A stretch of DNA of 10,739 nucleotides, from assembly GCA_028692205.1 (NCBI GenBank), contig JAQUXV010000062.1:1-10739 (forward strand), read 5' to 3'. A program made the translations under genes and the position numbers. Below the pieces are notes generated by a model that did no database searches, was not told where the DNA came from, and saw nothing but the letters and a program-made list of their open reading frames with translations. The DNA is from Eubacteriales bacterium. Its GTDB lineage: Bacteria > Bacillota_A > Clostridia > Christensenellales > Aristaeellaceae. Positions 1 through 6,673 of this stretch are shown here, in pieces. Every line of letters starts with the position of its first letter. Within the stretch, counting starts at the first letter, position 1.

Positions 1-40
1 GCGACAGCAGGCTACATCTATTAGAACGGGACGTGATCGT

Positions 41-1699
41 TTGACGCTCCATATTCTGTTGAAAAATCCACGACGAATGGCGATCGTGCTGCTTGCGATC
101 GTATTGACAGTTCTTTTTATTTTCATTAAGGATCAAACGAATATTGTAACTAAAGAATCCATTGCAACCATTGCGGAATGGAGCGACGACAGCGGCACAT
201 ACCCCCTGCCGCATGAGTATCCTGCGGTGTCGGGGGAAAGCTATACGATCAGCGCCGTTCTTCCTGAGACGCTTACAGGGCGTGAATACCTGATTTTTCG
301 AACCGAGAACATCTCCGTTCAAGTGGCGGTGAACGGGGCAACGCTGTATAGCACCGGTGAAGTGCCAAAGCACCATACTATTGGGGACGAATGGCACTAT
401 ATCAGTCTCCCGGCGGATGCGGCCGGGCAAACAGTCACGATCAACAGCACCATTCTATTTCCATTGGCGTCCAAGTTTATCAGTTCGGTTTATTTGGGGC
501 TTCGGGCGGATTTTTTACAGATCATGTTTCGGCGGCAACTGCCGGAGTTTATGATCAGCGTGCTGCTTTTTCTGGTGGGCGTTGCCTTACTGTTCAGTAA
601 AATGTTGATTAAGCGGCAACTGATGTCGCAGCTAACGGTTTCTTTCGCGGTTTTTTGCATGGCGTTGGGCATTTGGACGGCTATCCAGACATCGATCATT
701 GAACTGCTGTGGGGGCAAACGGAACTGCTGATCCATATAACCTATAGCACGCTCTCCTTTGCGACCGCGATGATCTGTTACTTTCTGCGCGTGCTTCCCG
801 GGCCAAAGTGGTTGAAAAAGACCTATTTTTGGTTTGGAATCGTTCAAATCATTACATGGGTGTTTACAATCGTCGGGGAAGCGCTGCATTTTGCGGCTTA
901 TGTGGAAACTTTGCCCTATGTGCGAATGGCGATGGGCGTGCTGCTGGTGTTGTTCTTTTTTCAAATCCCGGCAATATTTAGGCGTTTTAACGATTATACC
1001 TACCTGATTACCGGCTTTCTTTGCCTGGTGGCGACGATGGTTGCGGATTTAACCCGTGTCTATTCCGGAGTATATGATTATGCGCATAATACGCGCTTTG
1101 GTCTGCTGCTGATGGCTGTGTTAATCGCGATACAATCGATTATCCAAATCCGAAAAGGCATTCGCGCGTCGGATGAGGCGGATTTGATGCGCAGGCTCGC
1201 CTATAAGGATTCGCTGACGGGCCTGAACAACCGCCTTGCGCTGGTGCGCGATCAGGAACGGTTGATTGAGCAAAAAACCGGCTGCGTGGGCATTGTGCAG
1301 ATGGACATCAATAATTTGAAAATCATCAACGACCAGTATGGGCATGAGGAAGGGGATTTGTTAATTCTGCGCGCAGCCAAAGCGATTACAAATGCTTTCA
1401 ACGGCATGGGGGAAAGTTACCGCGTGGGCGGGGATGAGTTTGTAACGCTGATTACCCGTAATTCCTGCGGGGCAACGTCGGAGGAGTGCCTTGAACGGCT
1501 GATGAGGGCATGCGATGAGCAAAACGAGGGGCAGGAGCATTTGCTGTCCATCGCGCTTGGGTTTGCGGTGTATGATGCGGCCAGCGGGGACCGTTTTTAC
1601 GATCTGGTACGGATTGCGGATATGCGGATGTATGAAAACAAACGGGCGATGAAGGCCAAACAGTCGGGGCCTGCGGCGAGTTTGGGCGGAGGCGCGTGA
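41..1699 (+). CDS. Membrane-bound sensor diguanylate cyclase (GGDEF)
   Basis: Predicted to make cyclic di-GMP from two GTP at the membrane in response to an external signal. A first membrane helix (about residues 13-30) is followed by an extracytoplasmic beta-rich domain (about 31-160) that resembles a carbohydrate-binding-like sensor fold. A block of about seven hydrophobic helices follows (about 165-370), then the GGDEF domain (about 385-545). The domain opens with DSLTGLNNR (390-398), has the metal-ligand Asp in MDIN (D422) and an intact GGDEF at 463-467, so it should be catalytic. The RxxD inhibitory site usually found just before GGDEF is absent (the segment reads GMGESYRV), suggesting no product inhibition through that site. 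The chosen start is TTG at 41 with only a weak upstream GGGA. The frame is open to base 2, so the true start may lie outside the window, and ATG at 77 is another option without a good ribosome binding site. Function is confident; the start is not. Confidence 0.88.
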   Translation: MTLHILLKNPRRMAIVLLAIVLTVLFIFIKDQTNIVTKESIATIAEWSDDSGTYPLPHEYPAVSGESYTISAVLPETLTGREYLIFRTENISVQVAVNGATLYSTGEVPKHHTIGDEWHYISLPADAAGQTVTINSTILFPLASKFISSVYLGLRADFLQIMFRRQLPEFMISVLLFLVGVALLFSKMLIKRQLMSQLTVSFAVFCMALGIWTAIQTSIIELLWGQTELLIHITYSTLSFATAMICYFLRVLPGPKWLKKTYFWFGIVQIITWVFTIVGEALHFAAYVETLPYVRMAMGVLLVLFFFQIPAIFRRFNDYTYLITGFLCLVATMVADLTRVYSGVYDYAHNTRFGLLLMAVLIAIQSIIQIRKGIRASDEADLMRRLAYKDSLTGLNNRLALVRDQERLIEQKTGCVGIVQMDINNLKIINDQYGHEEGDLLILRAAKAITNAFNGMGESYRVGGDEFVTLITRNSCGATSEECLERLMRACDEQNEGQEHLLSIALGFAVYDAASGDRFYDLVRIADMRMYENKRAMKAKQSGPAASLGGGA

Positions 1700-1743
1700 T
1701 AGAACAAAATCCCTGGAGGCCTGCAAAACAGGATACGATTACC

Positions 1744-1772
1744 TTGACGAACACCCGGCAAGAGCATATCAT
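1744..1772 (+). promoter_or_regulatory. Sigma-A-type promoter of the membrane protein gene
   Basis: A -35 box TTGACG (1744-1749) and a -10 box TATCAT (1767-1772) are separated by exactly 17 bases, each matching consensus at 5 of 6 positions. Transcription would start near 1779, leaving a leader of about 40 bases before the ATG at 1818. This suggests the downstream gene can be expressed independently of the diguanylate cyclase gene. Confidence 0.6.
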
Positions 1773-1817
1773 AAAACAGCAGGATAGAAGTATTTCCGCC
1801 GGGAAGGGGAGCGACGT

Positions 1818-3599
1818 ATGGCCCAGCCTTCGCTGAAAGCAAAATTGAAAAACAGGGTGCCGGTTTGGACGCCGTGGGCGGTGGCTGCCGCGATGACCAC
1901 GGCGATGTTTGTGTGCATTGCGATCTTTGGCGATATGCACTATGCAAACAACGACGACAGCTGCATTTTGCGGCCGCTTATGGGGTTTTCGTCCGCCACG
2001 CTGCCGACGTTCCATCTGTATCTGAACGCGCTGCTGGTGTATCCGCTGAACTGGCTGGGGACGGCCTTTCCGGGAATCGCATGGTTCAGCTATCTGCAAC
2101 TGGCGTTTCTGTGGGTTGCCTGTACGGTGATTGTGAAGAGCATACTGCGCATCTTCATCAACCGCGATCAGCCCATTTGGTTAGGGGTGGCGGCGTCAGC
2201 GGTGTATCTGCTCGCGTTTGGGATGACGTACAGCTGCGTGGTCACGTTCACCGTTACCGCCGGGCTGCTGGGGGCGGCGGCGGTGATGCAGATTCTTTCG
2301 GTGGACTGCTCTGCGGCGGACGACGGTAAGATTATCCGTGGCATGGCAGGCGCGCTGGTGCTGGTTGTGCTTGGGTACAGTCTGCGACAGGTAACGGTGT
2401 TGCCGGTGCTGGCATTCTGCGCGATCGCTTTCCTGTATCAGGGAGCGAGCCGCTTTGGGTTTGGGAAAGCAAAAAAACGCAGCTGGAAACCGCTGATTAT
2501 TTCCGCAGTGCTCGTGGTTGCCGTAGTGGGAACACTTGCGGGGCTTCGGGAACTGGAAATCAACGGGAAGGGGATGGGCGATTACCTGCGATGGCAGAAG
2601 GCGCGCATTTCGGTGGTGGATTACGCGGGCCTGCAAGGCTTGCCAGATGAACTGCTGGCGAAAATCGGCTGGAGCCGGGAAGAACTTGAGCTGGTAGACG
2701 ACTGGTATTTTCTGGATAGCAACATTTCGGCGGAGGCGTTTGAGACCATCGCGGCTTACCAGAACGAAAAAAACAACTCGGGACTATCCGCAAGAATCTC
2801 CAACGGCGTTCAGCAGGTTAAAGCGTTTTTTACGAACGAGCCGCTGGTAACCCGTAGCCTGTGGCTGCTTGCGGGCGTAGGGCTTTTGTGCGCCGTTTCC
2901 CTGCTGATGATACGGAAAGGCACGTTATGGAAATGGCTTGCGCTGGCGGCGACGCTGCTGCTTGGTGGTGCGCTGTTCCTGTACCTGGGGATGCTGGGCC
3001 GTTTGCCGCAGCGCGCCGCGTTGATGGCTGCGCTTCCCGCGTCGGCGCTGGTGTTCGGCCTGCTGCCTGAGTGCCTGCCTGCGCGCTGGACAATGCCGCG
3101 TAAAATCGTGCTTGCGGTTCTTGCCTGCGGCTGTCTGGCGCTTACGGCATGGTATGCCGTTCCGGCGGCAGCGGCGCTTGCACCCCGGCCGGAAAACGAT
3201 CTGGACGAATCCACGCTCACCGATGCTTTTGCCGATCTGGACGAATACGCGCTGGATAATCCCGATCTTCTGTTCATTTTTGATGATACCCTTGTGGCGG
3301 ACAAGCGTATGTTCCCGAACACGGAGAACGGGATTCCGACCAACGTCATGTTCTGGGGCGGCTGGGGCGCGCGTTCGCCGGGGTATACGGAGCAGCTTGC
3401 GGCCTTCGGCTTTGACGCCGACAACCTTGACGCGACGATCTTCTTGGACGAAAACGTGCGGCTGGCTCGCGGGCAGATTGATCCGCCGCCGAATTCCCTG
3501 ATTAACTATCTGACGGTATTGTACGGCGATAACTTCGACTACACGTTTGACGACGAATGGGGCGGCCTGCACACCCTGCAATTCTATACTTTGGAATAG
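1818..3599 (+). CDS. Polytopic membrane protein, possible GT-C-like glycosyltransferase
   Basis: Not assigned to a family with confidence. The 593-residue protein has a short positively charged N-terminus, a first membrane helix (about 18-38), roughly ten further hydrophobic segments up to about 455, a soluble loop at about 250-345, and a C-terminal non-membrane domain (about 455-593) rich in Asp, Asn and aromatic residues. Just after helix 1, where the chain should exit the membrane, sits an Asp pair (D46-D47 in HYANNDDSC). GT-C glycosyltransferases, which use lipid-linked sugar donors, carry their catalytic acidic pair at this position, so a role in cell-surface glycan assembly is possible. 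That is an inference from topology and one motif. The ATG has a good ribosome binding site (GAAGGGGA ending near 1810). It lies 118 bases after the diguanylate cyclase gene, with its own promoter. No signs of truncation. Confidence 0.6.
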   Translation: MAQPSLKAKLKNRVPVWTPWAVAAAMTTAMFVCIAIFGDMHYANNDDSCILRPLMGFSSATLPTFHLYLNALLVYPLNWLGTAFPGIAWFSYLQLAFLWVACTVIVKSILRIFINRDQPIWLGVAASAVYLLAFGMTYSCVVTFTVTAGLLGAAAVMQILSVDCSAADDGKIIRGMAGALVLVVLGYSLRQVTVLPVLAFCAIAFLYQGASRFGFGKAKKRSWKPLIISAVLVVAVVGTLAGLRELEINGKGMGDYLRWQKARISVVDYAGLQGLPDELLAKIGWSREELELVDDWYFLDSNISAEAFETIAAYQNEKNNSGLSARISNGVQQVKAFFTNEPLVTRSLWLLAGVGLLCAVSLLMIRKGTLWKWLALAATLLLGGALFLYLGMLGRLPQRAALMAALPASALVFGLLPECLPARWTMPRKIVLAVLACGCLALTAWYAVPAAAALAPRPENDLDESTLTDAFADLDEYALDNPDLLFIFDDTLVADKRMFPNTENGIPTNVMFWGGWGARSPGYTEQLAAFGFDADNLDATIFLDENVRLARGQIDPPPNSLINYLTVLYGDNFDYTFDDEWGGLHTLQFYTLE

Positions 3600-3637
3600 C
3601 ACACGCTCCCGCCCGGCGGCACGATGTGCATGTCCGA

Positions 3638-3685
3638 TACACAGCAAAGCCTCGCTTCCAAATAGAAGCGAGGCTTTGCTGTGTA
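3638..3685. terminator. Perfect 21-bp stem-loop, likely terminator
   Basis: Arms 3638-3658 and 3665-3685 are perfectly complementary over 21 bp around a six-base loop (CAAATA). On the + strand a GTTTTT tract follows six bases later (3691-3696), so it should terminate the membrane protein gene that ends at 3599. On the minus strand it lies about 30 bases beyond the stop of a putative gene remnant and about 180 bases beyond the isomerase stop, without a T tract on that side. It therefore could act as a shared barrier between convergent genes. The stem is unusually long and perfect for a simple terminator. Confidence 0.7.
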
Positions 3686-3715
3686 CCAACGTTTTTGGGT
3701 TTCGATGTTTTTCGT

Positions 3716-3865
3716 TTAATGAATGCTGCCGACCGACTGTAACGGAACGGCTTTCGCGATAAACTCCTGCAGGGATTCAAAAATCGAAATCCGTTTTCCA
3801 ACTGGGCTGTCCTCAACGCGAGATTTACTTCTATCGCTAAAATGGCGTTTAAGGCAATCGTTTAG
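3716..3865 (-). pseudogene. Putative 3' gene remnant (about 49 codons, no start)
   Basis: One minus-strand frame is open for 49 codons ending in TAA at 3716-3718. It translates to a strongly protein-like sequence including VEDSPVGKRISIFESLQE and FIAKAVPLQSVGSIH. The frame has no ATG and no ribosome binding site, and it begins over the last bases of the isomerase gene in a different frame, so it looks like the tail of a lost gene. Its codons (AGA, AGT, several AT-ending ones) differ from the GC-rich neighbours. The parent family is not recognised. Chance openness in an unselected spacer is the alternative. Confidence 0.3.
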
Positions 3866-4542
3866 CGGCGGGCGTAATCGGTGCAAAGCAGATGGCGTTT
3901 AGGCGCATCCTCCTCAATCGTGGGGAAGCGGCCTTTGCTGACCAGAAAGAAATTATCGGCATTATCGTCGTTGGTCATGGAAACTTCGCCCAGCAGTGCC
4001 GCGCCATGGCCTTCCTCGGCCCAGAAGCTGTGGTACAGGCCCTGCGTCAGCGTAACGCTTTCGCCGATGATAAGGCGGATGGTGCTGCCTGCTTTCAGCA
4101 CGCGGCGGCAGCCGTCCACAGTCACTTCCACGTCGCCGGTTTCATCCAGCTTTCTTTCCGGGGTGCTGTTATACAGCTTCACCAGCAGGTTACCGCCGCC
4201 CCGGTTGATGATGTCCTCCATTTTGTACGCGTGGAAATGGTAGGGAGTGATCTGGTTTTCCCGGGCGATCAGCACCTTTTCGGCATAAGGCTTTCTATAT
4301 TTCGGGTTGTTCTGGTTGCCGTTGCGGATGGTGAACAGCAGTAATCCCTCGTGATAAAAATCGCCGCCGCCGAAATCCGTCAGGTCCCAGCCAAGCATAT
4401 TATCCCGAATCTCATCGTATTCGGGGCCTTTCGCGGCCCATTCCTCAGCGGACCAATCGGCAAACGGCGGCAGAGCGAATTTATGCTCCGCCAACAGTCC
4501 CATGGCTTCGTCGATCAAACGGTCGATTTCACTGCGTTTCAT
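3862..4542 (-). CDS. D-lyxose isomerase family protein (sugar ketol-isomerase)
   Basis: A cytoplasmic metal-dependent cupin that interconverts aldoses and ketoses. Characterised relatives act on D-lyxose/D-xylulose and D-mannose/D-fructose. The 226-residue length fits the family, which is usually about 225-230. The metal site is visible as His102-x-His104-x4-Glu109 in YHFHAYKMED, with a fourth ligand His171 in GLYHSFW. This is the same H-x-H-x4-E plus distal His arrangement as in the known D-lyxose isomerases. The N-terminal helix (MKRSEIDRLIDEAMGLL) and the GWDLTDFG segment are also typical. The ATG overlaps the TGA of the upstream oxidoreductase as ATGA and is preceded by AAGGAAGGA, so the genes are translationally coupled. 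It is the last gene of the operon. The true substrate may be another sugar epimerically related to lyxose or mannose. Family assignment is confident. Confidence 0.88.
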   Translation of the reverse strand: MKRSEIDRLIDEAMGLLAEHKFALPPFADWSAEEWAAKGPEYDEIRDNMLGWDLTDFGGGDFYHEGLLLFTIRNGNQNNPKYRKPYAEKVLIARENQITPYHFHAYKMEDIINRGGGNLLVKLYNSTPERKLDETGDVEVTVDGCRRVLKAGSTIRLIIGESVTLTQGLYHSFWAEEGHGAALLGEVSMTNDDNADNFFLVSKGRFPTIEEDAPKRHLLCTDYARR

Positions 4543-5534
4543 TTTTGTCCTTCCTTTCCAAGCTCGGGGTGGTAGATGGTATGGATTGCGACAAGCGATT
4601 TCAGCGCCTCGTTTACGGTGCAGCGCACGGGCAGATTATCGGTGATACAGCGCAGGAATTCGCCATCCTCTGCGGCAAACATATCGTTGCGCCGCGTGGG
4701 AATGGTTTCCCGGCGCCACTGCGGATCGCTCCGGGTGTAGACGGATAACGTGGCTTCGTCCCACGATGCGAACTCCACCGTGATAACTCCGCCGGTGCCG
4801 ATCAGGTCGATCTGGCGGCGGCGCGGGGTTTGGAAGAAATCCAGATGGACGTTCGCTACGCAGCGATCTTTGAATTTCAACAACATCTCCACCGTATCGG
4901 GCGAGGCCATGCCCATATCGGAGAAAGAACCGTATATGCTCTGTACGGTTTCAATCTCCTGCCCCGCAAACCAGATGGCTAGATCTAGATCGTGAACCAG
5001 CTCGAAAGCGCCGGAATATTTGGAGTAGTACAGGTTCATGTAATCCGGGTGGATGGCGTAGAATGGCTCGCCCATCAGCGCGCGCACGGACACCAGCCGC
5101 CCGATGCCGCCCGCCTCCAGCATGGCCTTTGCCTTGCGAAGCACTTCGTGATAACGGAAACAAAAACCGACCATGATCTTCAGGCCCTGCGCCTCCGCAA
5201 GCGCCTGTAGCTGCTCCACGCCCTCCGGCGAGTTGGCAAGCGGCTTTTCGATGAACACGTGCGCGCCGGCTTCCAGCGCCTGCTTTGCCATGCCGATGTG
5301 CAGCCTTGTCGGCGTGAGGATGAAAACCGCGTTCGGATGTTCGGTGCCGAGTGCTTCGGCGTAATCGGCGTACAGGCGGATGCCGGGCGCAGCCTCAGCA
5401 ACGGCCTGCCGGGAGCCCTCGGAAGGGTCGCAGGCGGCCAGATCGGCTACGCCAAGCCCGCGAAGGACTTCAATATGCCGCTTTCCGATCGAGCCGCAGC
5501 CCGCCACCAGAACCCGCAATTGTGTTATTTGCAT
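4539..5534 (-). CDS. Gfo/Idh/MocA family oxidoreductase
   Basis: NAD(P)-dependent dehydrogenase of sugars, sugar acids or cyclitols. The Rossmann motif GCGSIG is at residues 12-17 and the family signature EKP at 96-98, with catalytic Lys97. The C-terminal half carries the second signature around SGAFELVHDLDLAIWFAG (174-191), with His181 and Asp184. In classical members such as IolG an Asp sits four residues before this His. Here that position is Phe and the acidic residue is Glu178, three residues before. From memory this shift, together with HLDFFQTPRRR (230-240), marks a subtype also found beside nonulosonate genes. That link is an inference. At 331 residues it is full length. The ATG has a GGAGG nine bases upstream and overlaps the end of the SDR gene by 10 bases, indicating one mRNA with coupled translation. 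The substrate is unknown; context suggests a sugar or sugar derivative. Confidence 0.88.
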   Translation of the reverse strand: MQITQLRVLVAGCGSIGKRHIEVLRGLGVADLAACDPSEGSRQAVAEAAPGIRLYADYAEALGTEHPNAVFILTPTRLHIGMAKQALEAGAHVFIEKPLANSPEGVEQLQALAEAQGLKIMVGFCFRYHEVLRKAKAMLEAGGIGRLVSVRALMGEPFYAIHPDYMNLYYSKYSGAFELVHDLDLAIWFAGQEIETVQSIYGSFSDMGMASPDTVEMLLKFKDRCVANVHLDFFQTPRRRQIDLIGTGGVITVEFASWDEATLSVYTRSDPQWRRETIPTRRNDMFAAEDGEFLRCITDNLPVRCTVNEALKSLVAIHTIYHPELGKEGQK

Positions 5535-6328
5535 ATATGGAAGCCTCCGTCCACTACGAGATTATGCCCTGTTACGTAGCGGGAAGCGTCCGACGCCAGA
5601 TAGAGCGCCGCGCCTTTCAGCTCCTCACCCATGCGGCCCATGCGCCCCAGCGGGGTGGCCTTGCCGTACGCATCGGTAAACGCCTTAGGAAGATCGCCCT
5701 TGTCGAACCCGCCGGGGGAGATGCAGTTTACGCGAACGCCGTACGGGGCCATGTAGGCTGCCAGATCCTGCGTCATGCCGATCACGCCGCCTTTGGCCGC
5801 CGCGTACTCCACGGGCTGCTCCATTTTATTGCTGTCATGGTACATGGCCCGGTCGCGCCCCACCAGAGCCGCGATGGACGCTATGTTGATCACCGCGCCG
5901 CGCTTCGCCTCCGCCATATAGCCGCAGACGGCGCGGCAGCAGAACAGCGCGCCTGTAAGGTTCGTATCAATCATGTTCCGGATGGTTGCGGGATCGCGCC
6001 GCAGAAAATCGCACTCGCCTTTGCCGGAGCCGCCGCCCGCGTTGTTGATCAGTACGTCGATGCGCTGCTGCCAGTCAAAAGCTTTCTTCGCCATTTGTTC
6101 CACGGAGGCATAGTCTGTCTGGTCCATCGTAAGCCCCAGCGCTTTCACCCCGTACGTTTCCGCAATCTTGGCCGCCGCCGCGTCGGCGCGCGCCTGCTCA
6201 CGGGAAGTGATGATGATGTCGCAGCCATATTCGGCCAGCGCACAGGCCATATCGTTGCCCAGCCACGCGTGTCCGCCCGTTACAATGGCGACGCGGCCGC
6301 GCATATTCAGTAAATCGTGCATTTGCAT
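5525..6328 (-). CDS. Short-chain dehydrogenase/reductase (classical SDR)
   Basis: NAD(P)-dependent oxidoreductase, likely acting on a hydroxyl or keto group of a sugar. It is 267 residues from the chosen ATG at 6328, the usual length of classical SDRs. Visible motifs are the cofactor motif TGGHAWLG (17-24), NNAG (95-98), Asn123 in DTNLTGA, and the catalytic Ser151, Tyr175 and Lys179 (EYAAAKGG). SPGG (204-207) and the C-terminal YVTGHNLVVDGG (251-262) follow. The frame continues 93 codons further upstream, but that stretch crosses a strong promoter and lacks SDR homology. ATG 6328 has a GGCGGAG site just upstream, and ATG 6322 is a possible alternative. It is the first gene of the operon with the Gfo/Idh oxidoreductase and the isomerase. 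The overall pattern resembles FabG, gluconate 5-dehydrogenase and PtmA-type SDRs; the substrate is not determined. Confidence 0.9.
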   Translation of the reverse strand: MQMHDLLNMRGRVAIVTGGHAWLGNDMACALAEYGCDIIITSREQARADAAAAKIAETYGVKALGLTMDQTDYASVEQMAKKAFDWQQRIDVLINNAGGGSGKGECDFLRRDPATIRNMIDTNLTGALFCCRAVCGYMAEAKRGAVINIASIAALVGRDRAMYHDSNKMEQPVEYAAAKGGVIGMTQDLAAYMAPYGVRVNCISPGGFDKGDLPKAFTDAYGKATPLGRMGRMGEELKGAALYLASDASRYVTGHNLVVDGGFHICK

Positions 6329-6380
6329 TTTACTCCGCCTTTCCGTTCCTTTTTCATTTTTTACTCGTTCAGGCACCTCC

Positions 6381-6408
6381 ATTATAGAAAAGCGAGCGGC
6401 ATCGTCAA
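6381..6408 (-). promoter_or_regulatory. Promoter of the dehydrogenase-isomerase operon
   Basis: Read on the minus strand, a -35 box TTGACG (6403-6408) and a perfect -10 box TATAAT (6381-6386) are separated by 16 bases. Transcription would start near 6374, leaving a leader of about 46 bases before ATG 6328. It also shows that the longer open frame upstream of 6328 is not translated as part of the SDR. Confidence 0.72.
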
Positions 6409-6520
6409 GAGCAGCGGGCAACATCGGGCCGAGGAGGATAAAAAACGGGCAGCTTTGGGAGACAAACAAGGTGTGAATGAAAAATATGGCATCAAATCGG
6501 GCGGAATACACATAAAACTG

Positions 6521-6534
6521 CGAAAACGTTTGCA
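6521..6534. promoter_or_regulatory. Near-consensus cre / LacI-family operator
   Basis: CGAAAACGTTTGCA matches 13 of 14 positions of the Bacillus catabolite-responsive element TGWAARCGYTWNCW; only the first base differs. Its core AAACGTTT is an 8-bp palindrome centred on CG, as in LacI-family operators. It lies 67 bases upstream of the -35 box of the regulator promoter and 112 bases upstream of the operon -35 box. It could bind CcpA for catabolite control or another LacI-type repressor. The local GntR-LacI protein has a GntR-type DNA-binding domain, so it is a less obvious partner. Confidence 0.5.
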
Positions 6535-6556
6535 AATTCTCATACAAATCCAAAAG

Positions 6557-6616
6557 CTGCCCGAATATCAGCGGAAGCAGCCCGAAATATCCAATACCGA
6601 TTGACAACCTGCCCGA
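6557..6616. repeat. Phased CNGCCCGA repeats at the regulator promoter
   Basis: CTGCCCGA (6557-6564), CAGCCCGA (6578-6585) and CTGCCCGA (6609-6616) start 21 and 31 bases apart, that is about two and three helical turns. The first two continue similarly (GAATAT and GAAATAT). The third lies between the -35 and -10 boxes of the regulator promoter, a position suited to repression. An inverted copy (CGGGCAGCTTT, 6446-6456) pairs exactly with 6553-6563. These may be operator half-sites for the neighbouring regulator; this is an inference. Confidence 0.35.
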
Positions 6617-6629
6617 CGGCCGATAAACT
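6601..6629 (+). promoter_or_regulatory. Promoter of the regulator gene
   Basis: A perfect -35 box TTGACA (6601-6606), a 17-base spacer and TAAACT (6624-6629, 4 of 6 matches to TATAAT). Transcription would begin near 6636, about 38 bases before ATG 6674. It may also drive the transporter genes downstream. Confidence 0.62.
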
Positions 6630-6660
6630 CTGAATCGAAAAGGGTATTCCCTCGCAGCCG

Positions 6661-6666
6661 AGGAGG
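6661..6666 (+). promoter_or_regulatory. Ribosome binding site deciding the regulator start
   Basis: AGGAGG lies one base before ATG 6668 but seven bases before ATG 6674. Only the second spacing is usable by a ribosome, so the regulator should begin at 6674 and not at the upstream in-frame ATG. Confidence 0.75.
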
Positions 6667-6673
6667 AATGAAA

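Larger units (their letters stand above)
6329..6673. other. Divergent intergenic control region
   Basis: A 345-bp non-coding stretch between the start of the minus-strand dehydrogenase operon and the start of the regulator gene. It holds two outward-facing promoters (6381-6408 and 6601-6629), a near-consensus cre/LacI-type operator (6521-6534), three phased CNGCCCGA repeats (6557-6616) and an 11-bp inverted repeat (arms 6446-6456 and 6553-6563). Together these suggest joint control of both transcription units. Short open frames here have no convincing start site. Confidence 0.7.

Noticed and set aside
1696..1836. A 46-codon frame starting GTG, overlapping the diguanylate cyclase stop
   Set aside because: The ribosome binding site is too close (about three bases), it spans a good promoter and it runs into the next gene; more likely spacer.
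2810..3689. Long minus-strand open frames opposite the membrane protein gene
   Set aside because: Low-complexity Arg/Ala/Ser-rich translations without start signals, as expected for shadows in GC-rich coding DNA.
3842..3904. Direct repeat ATGGCGTTTA at 3842 and 3892
   Set aside because: Ten bases exact at a 50-base distance at the end of the isomerase gene; too short to indicate an attachment site or duplication without other support.
4978..4990. CTAGATCTAG palindrome
   Set aside because: Lies within the conserved HDLDLAIW coding segment of the Gfo/Idh gene, so it is explained by codons.
6471..6604. Small + strand frame beginning near GTG 6473 with a GAGGAGGA upstream
   Set aside because: The ribosome binding site is over 30 bases from the start codon and the frame covers the operator region; no recognisable product.
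6329..6607. Ninety-three-codon N-terminal extension of the SDR frame
   Set aside because: It crosses a clear promoter, lacks SDR similarity, and ATG 6328 has its own ribosome binding site directly before the Rossmann region.
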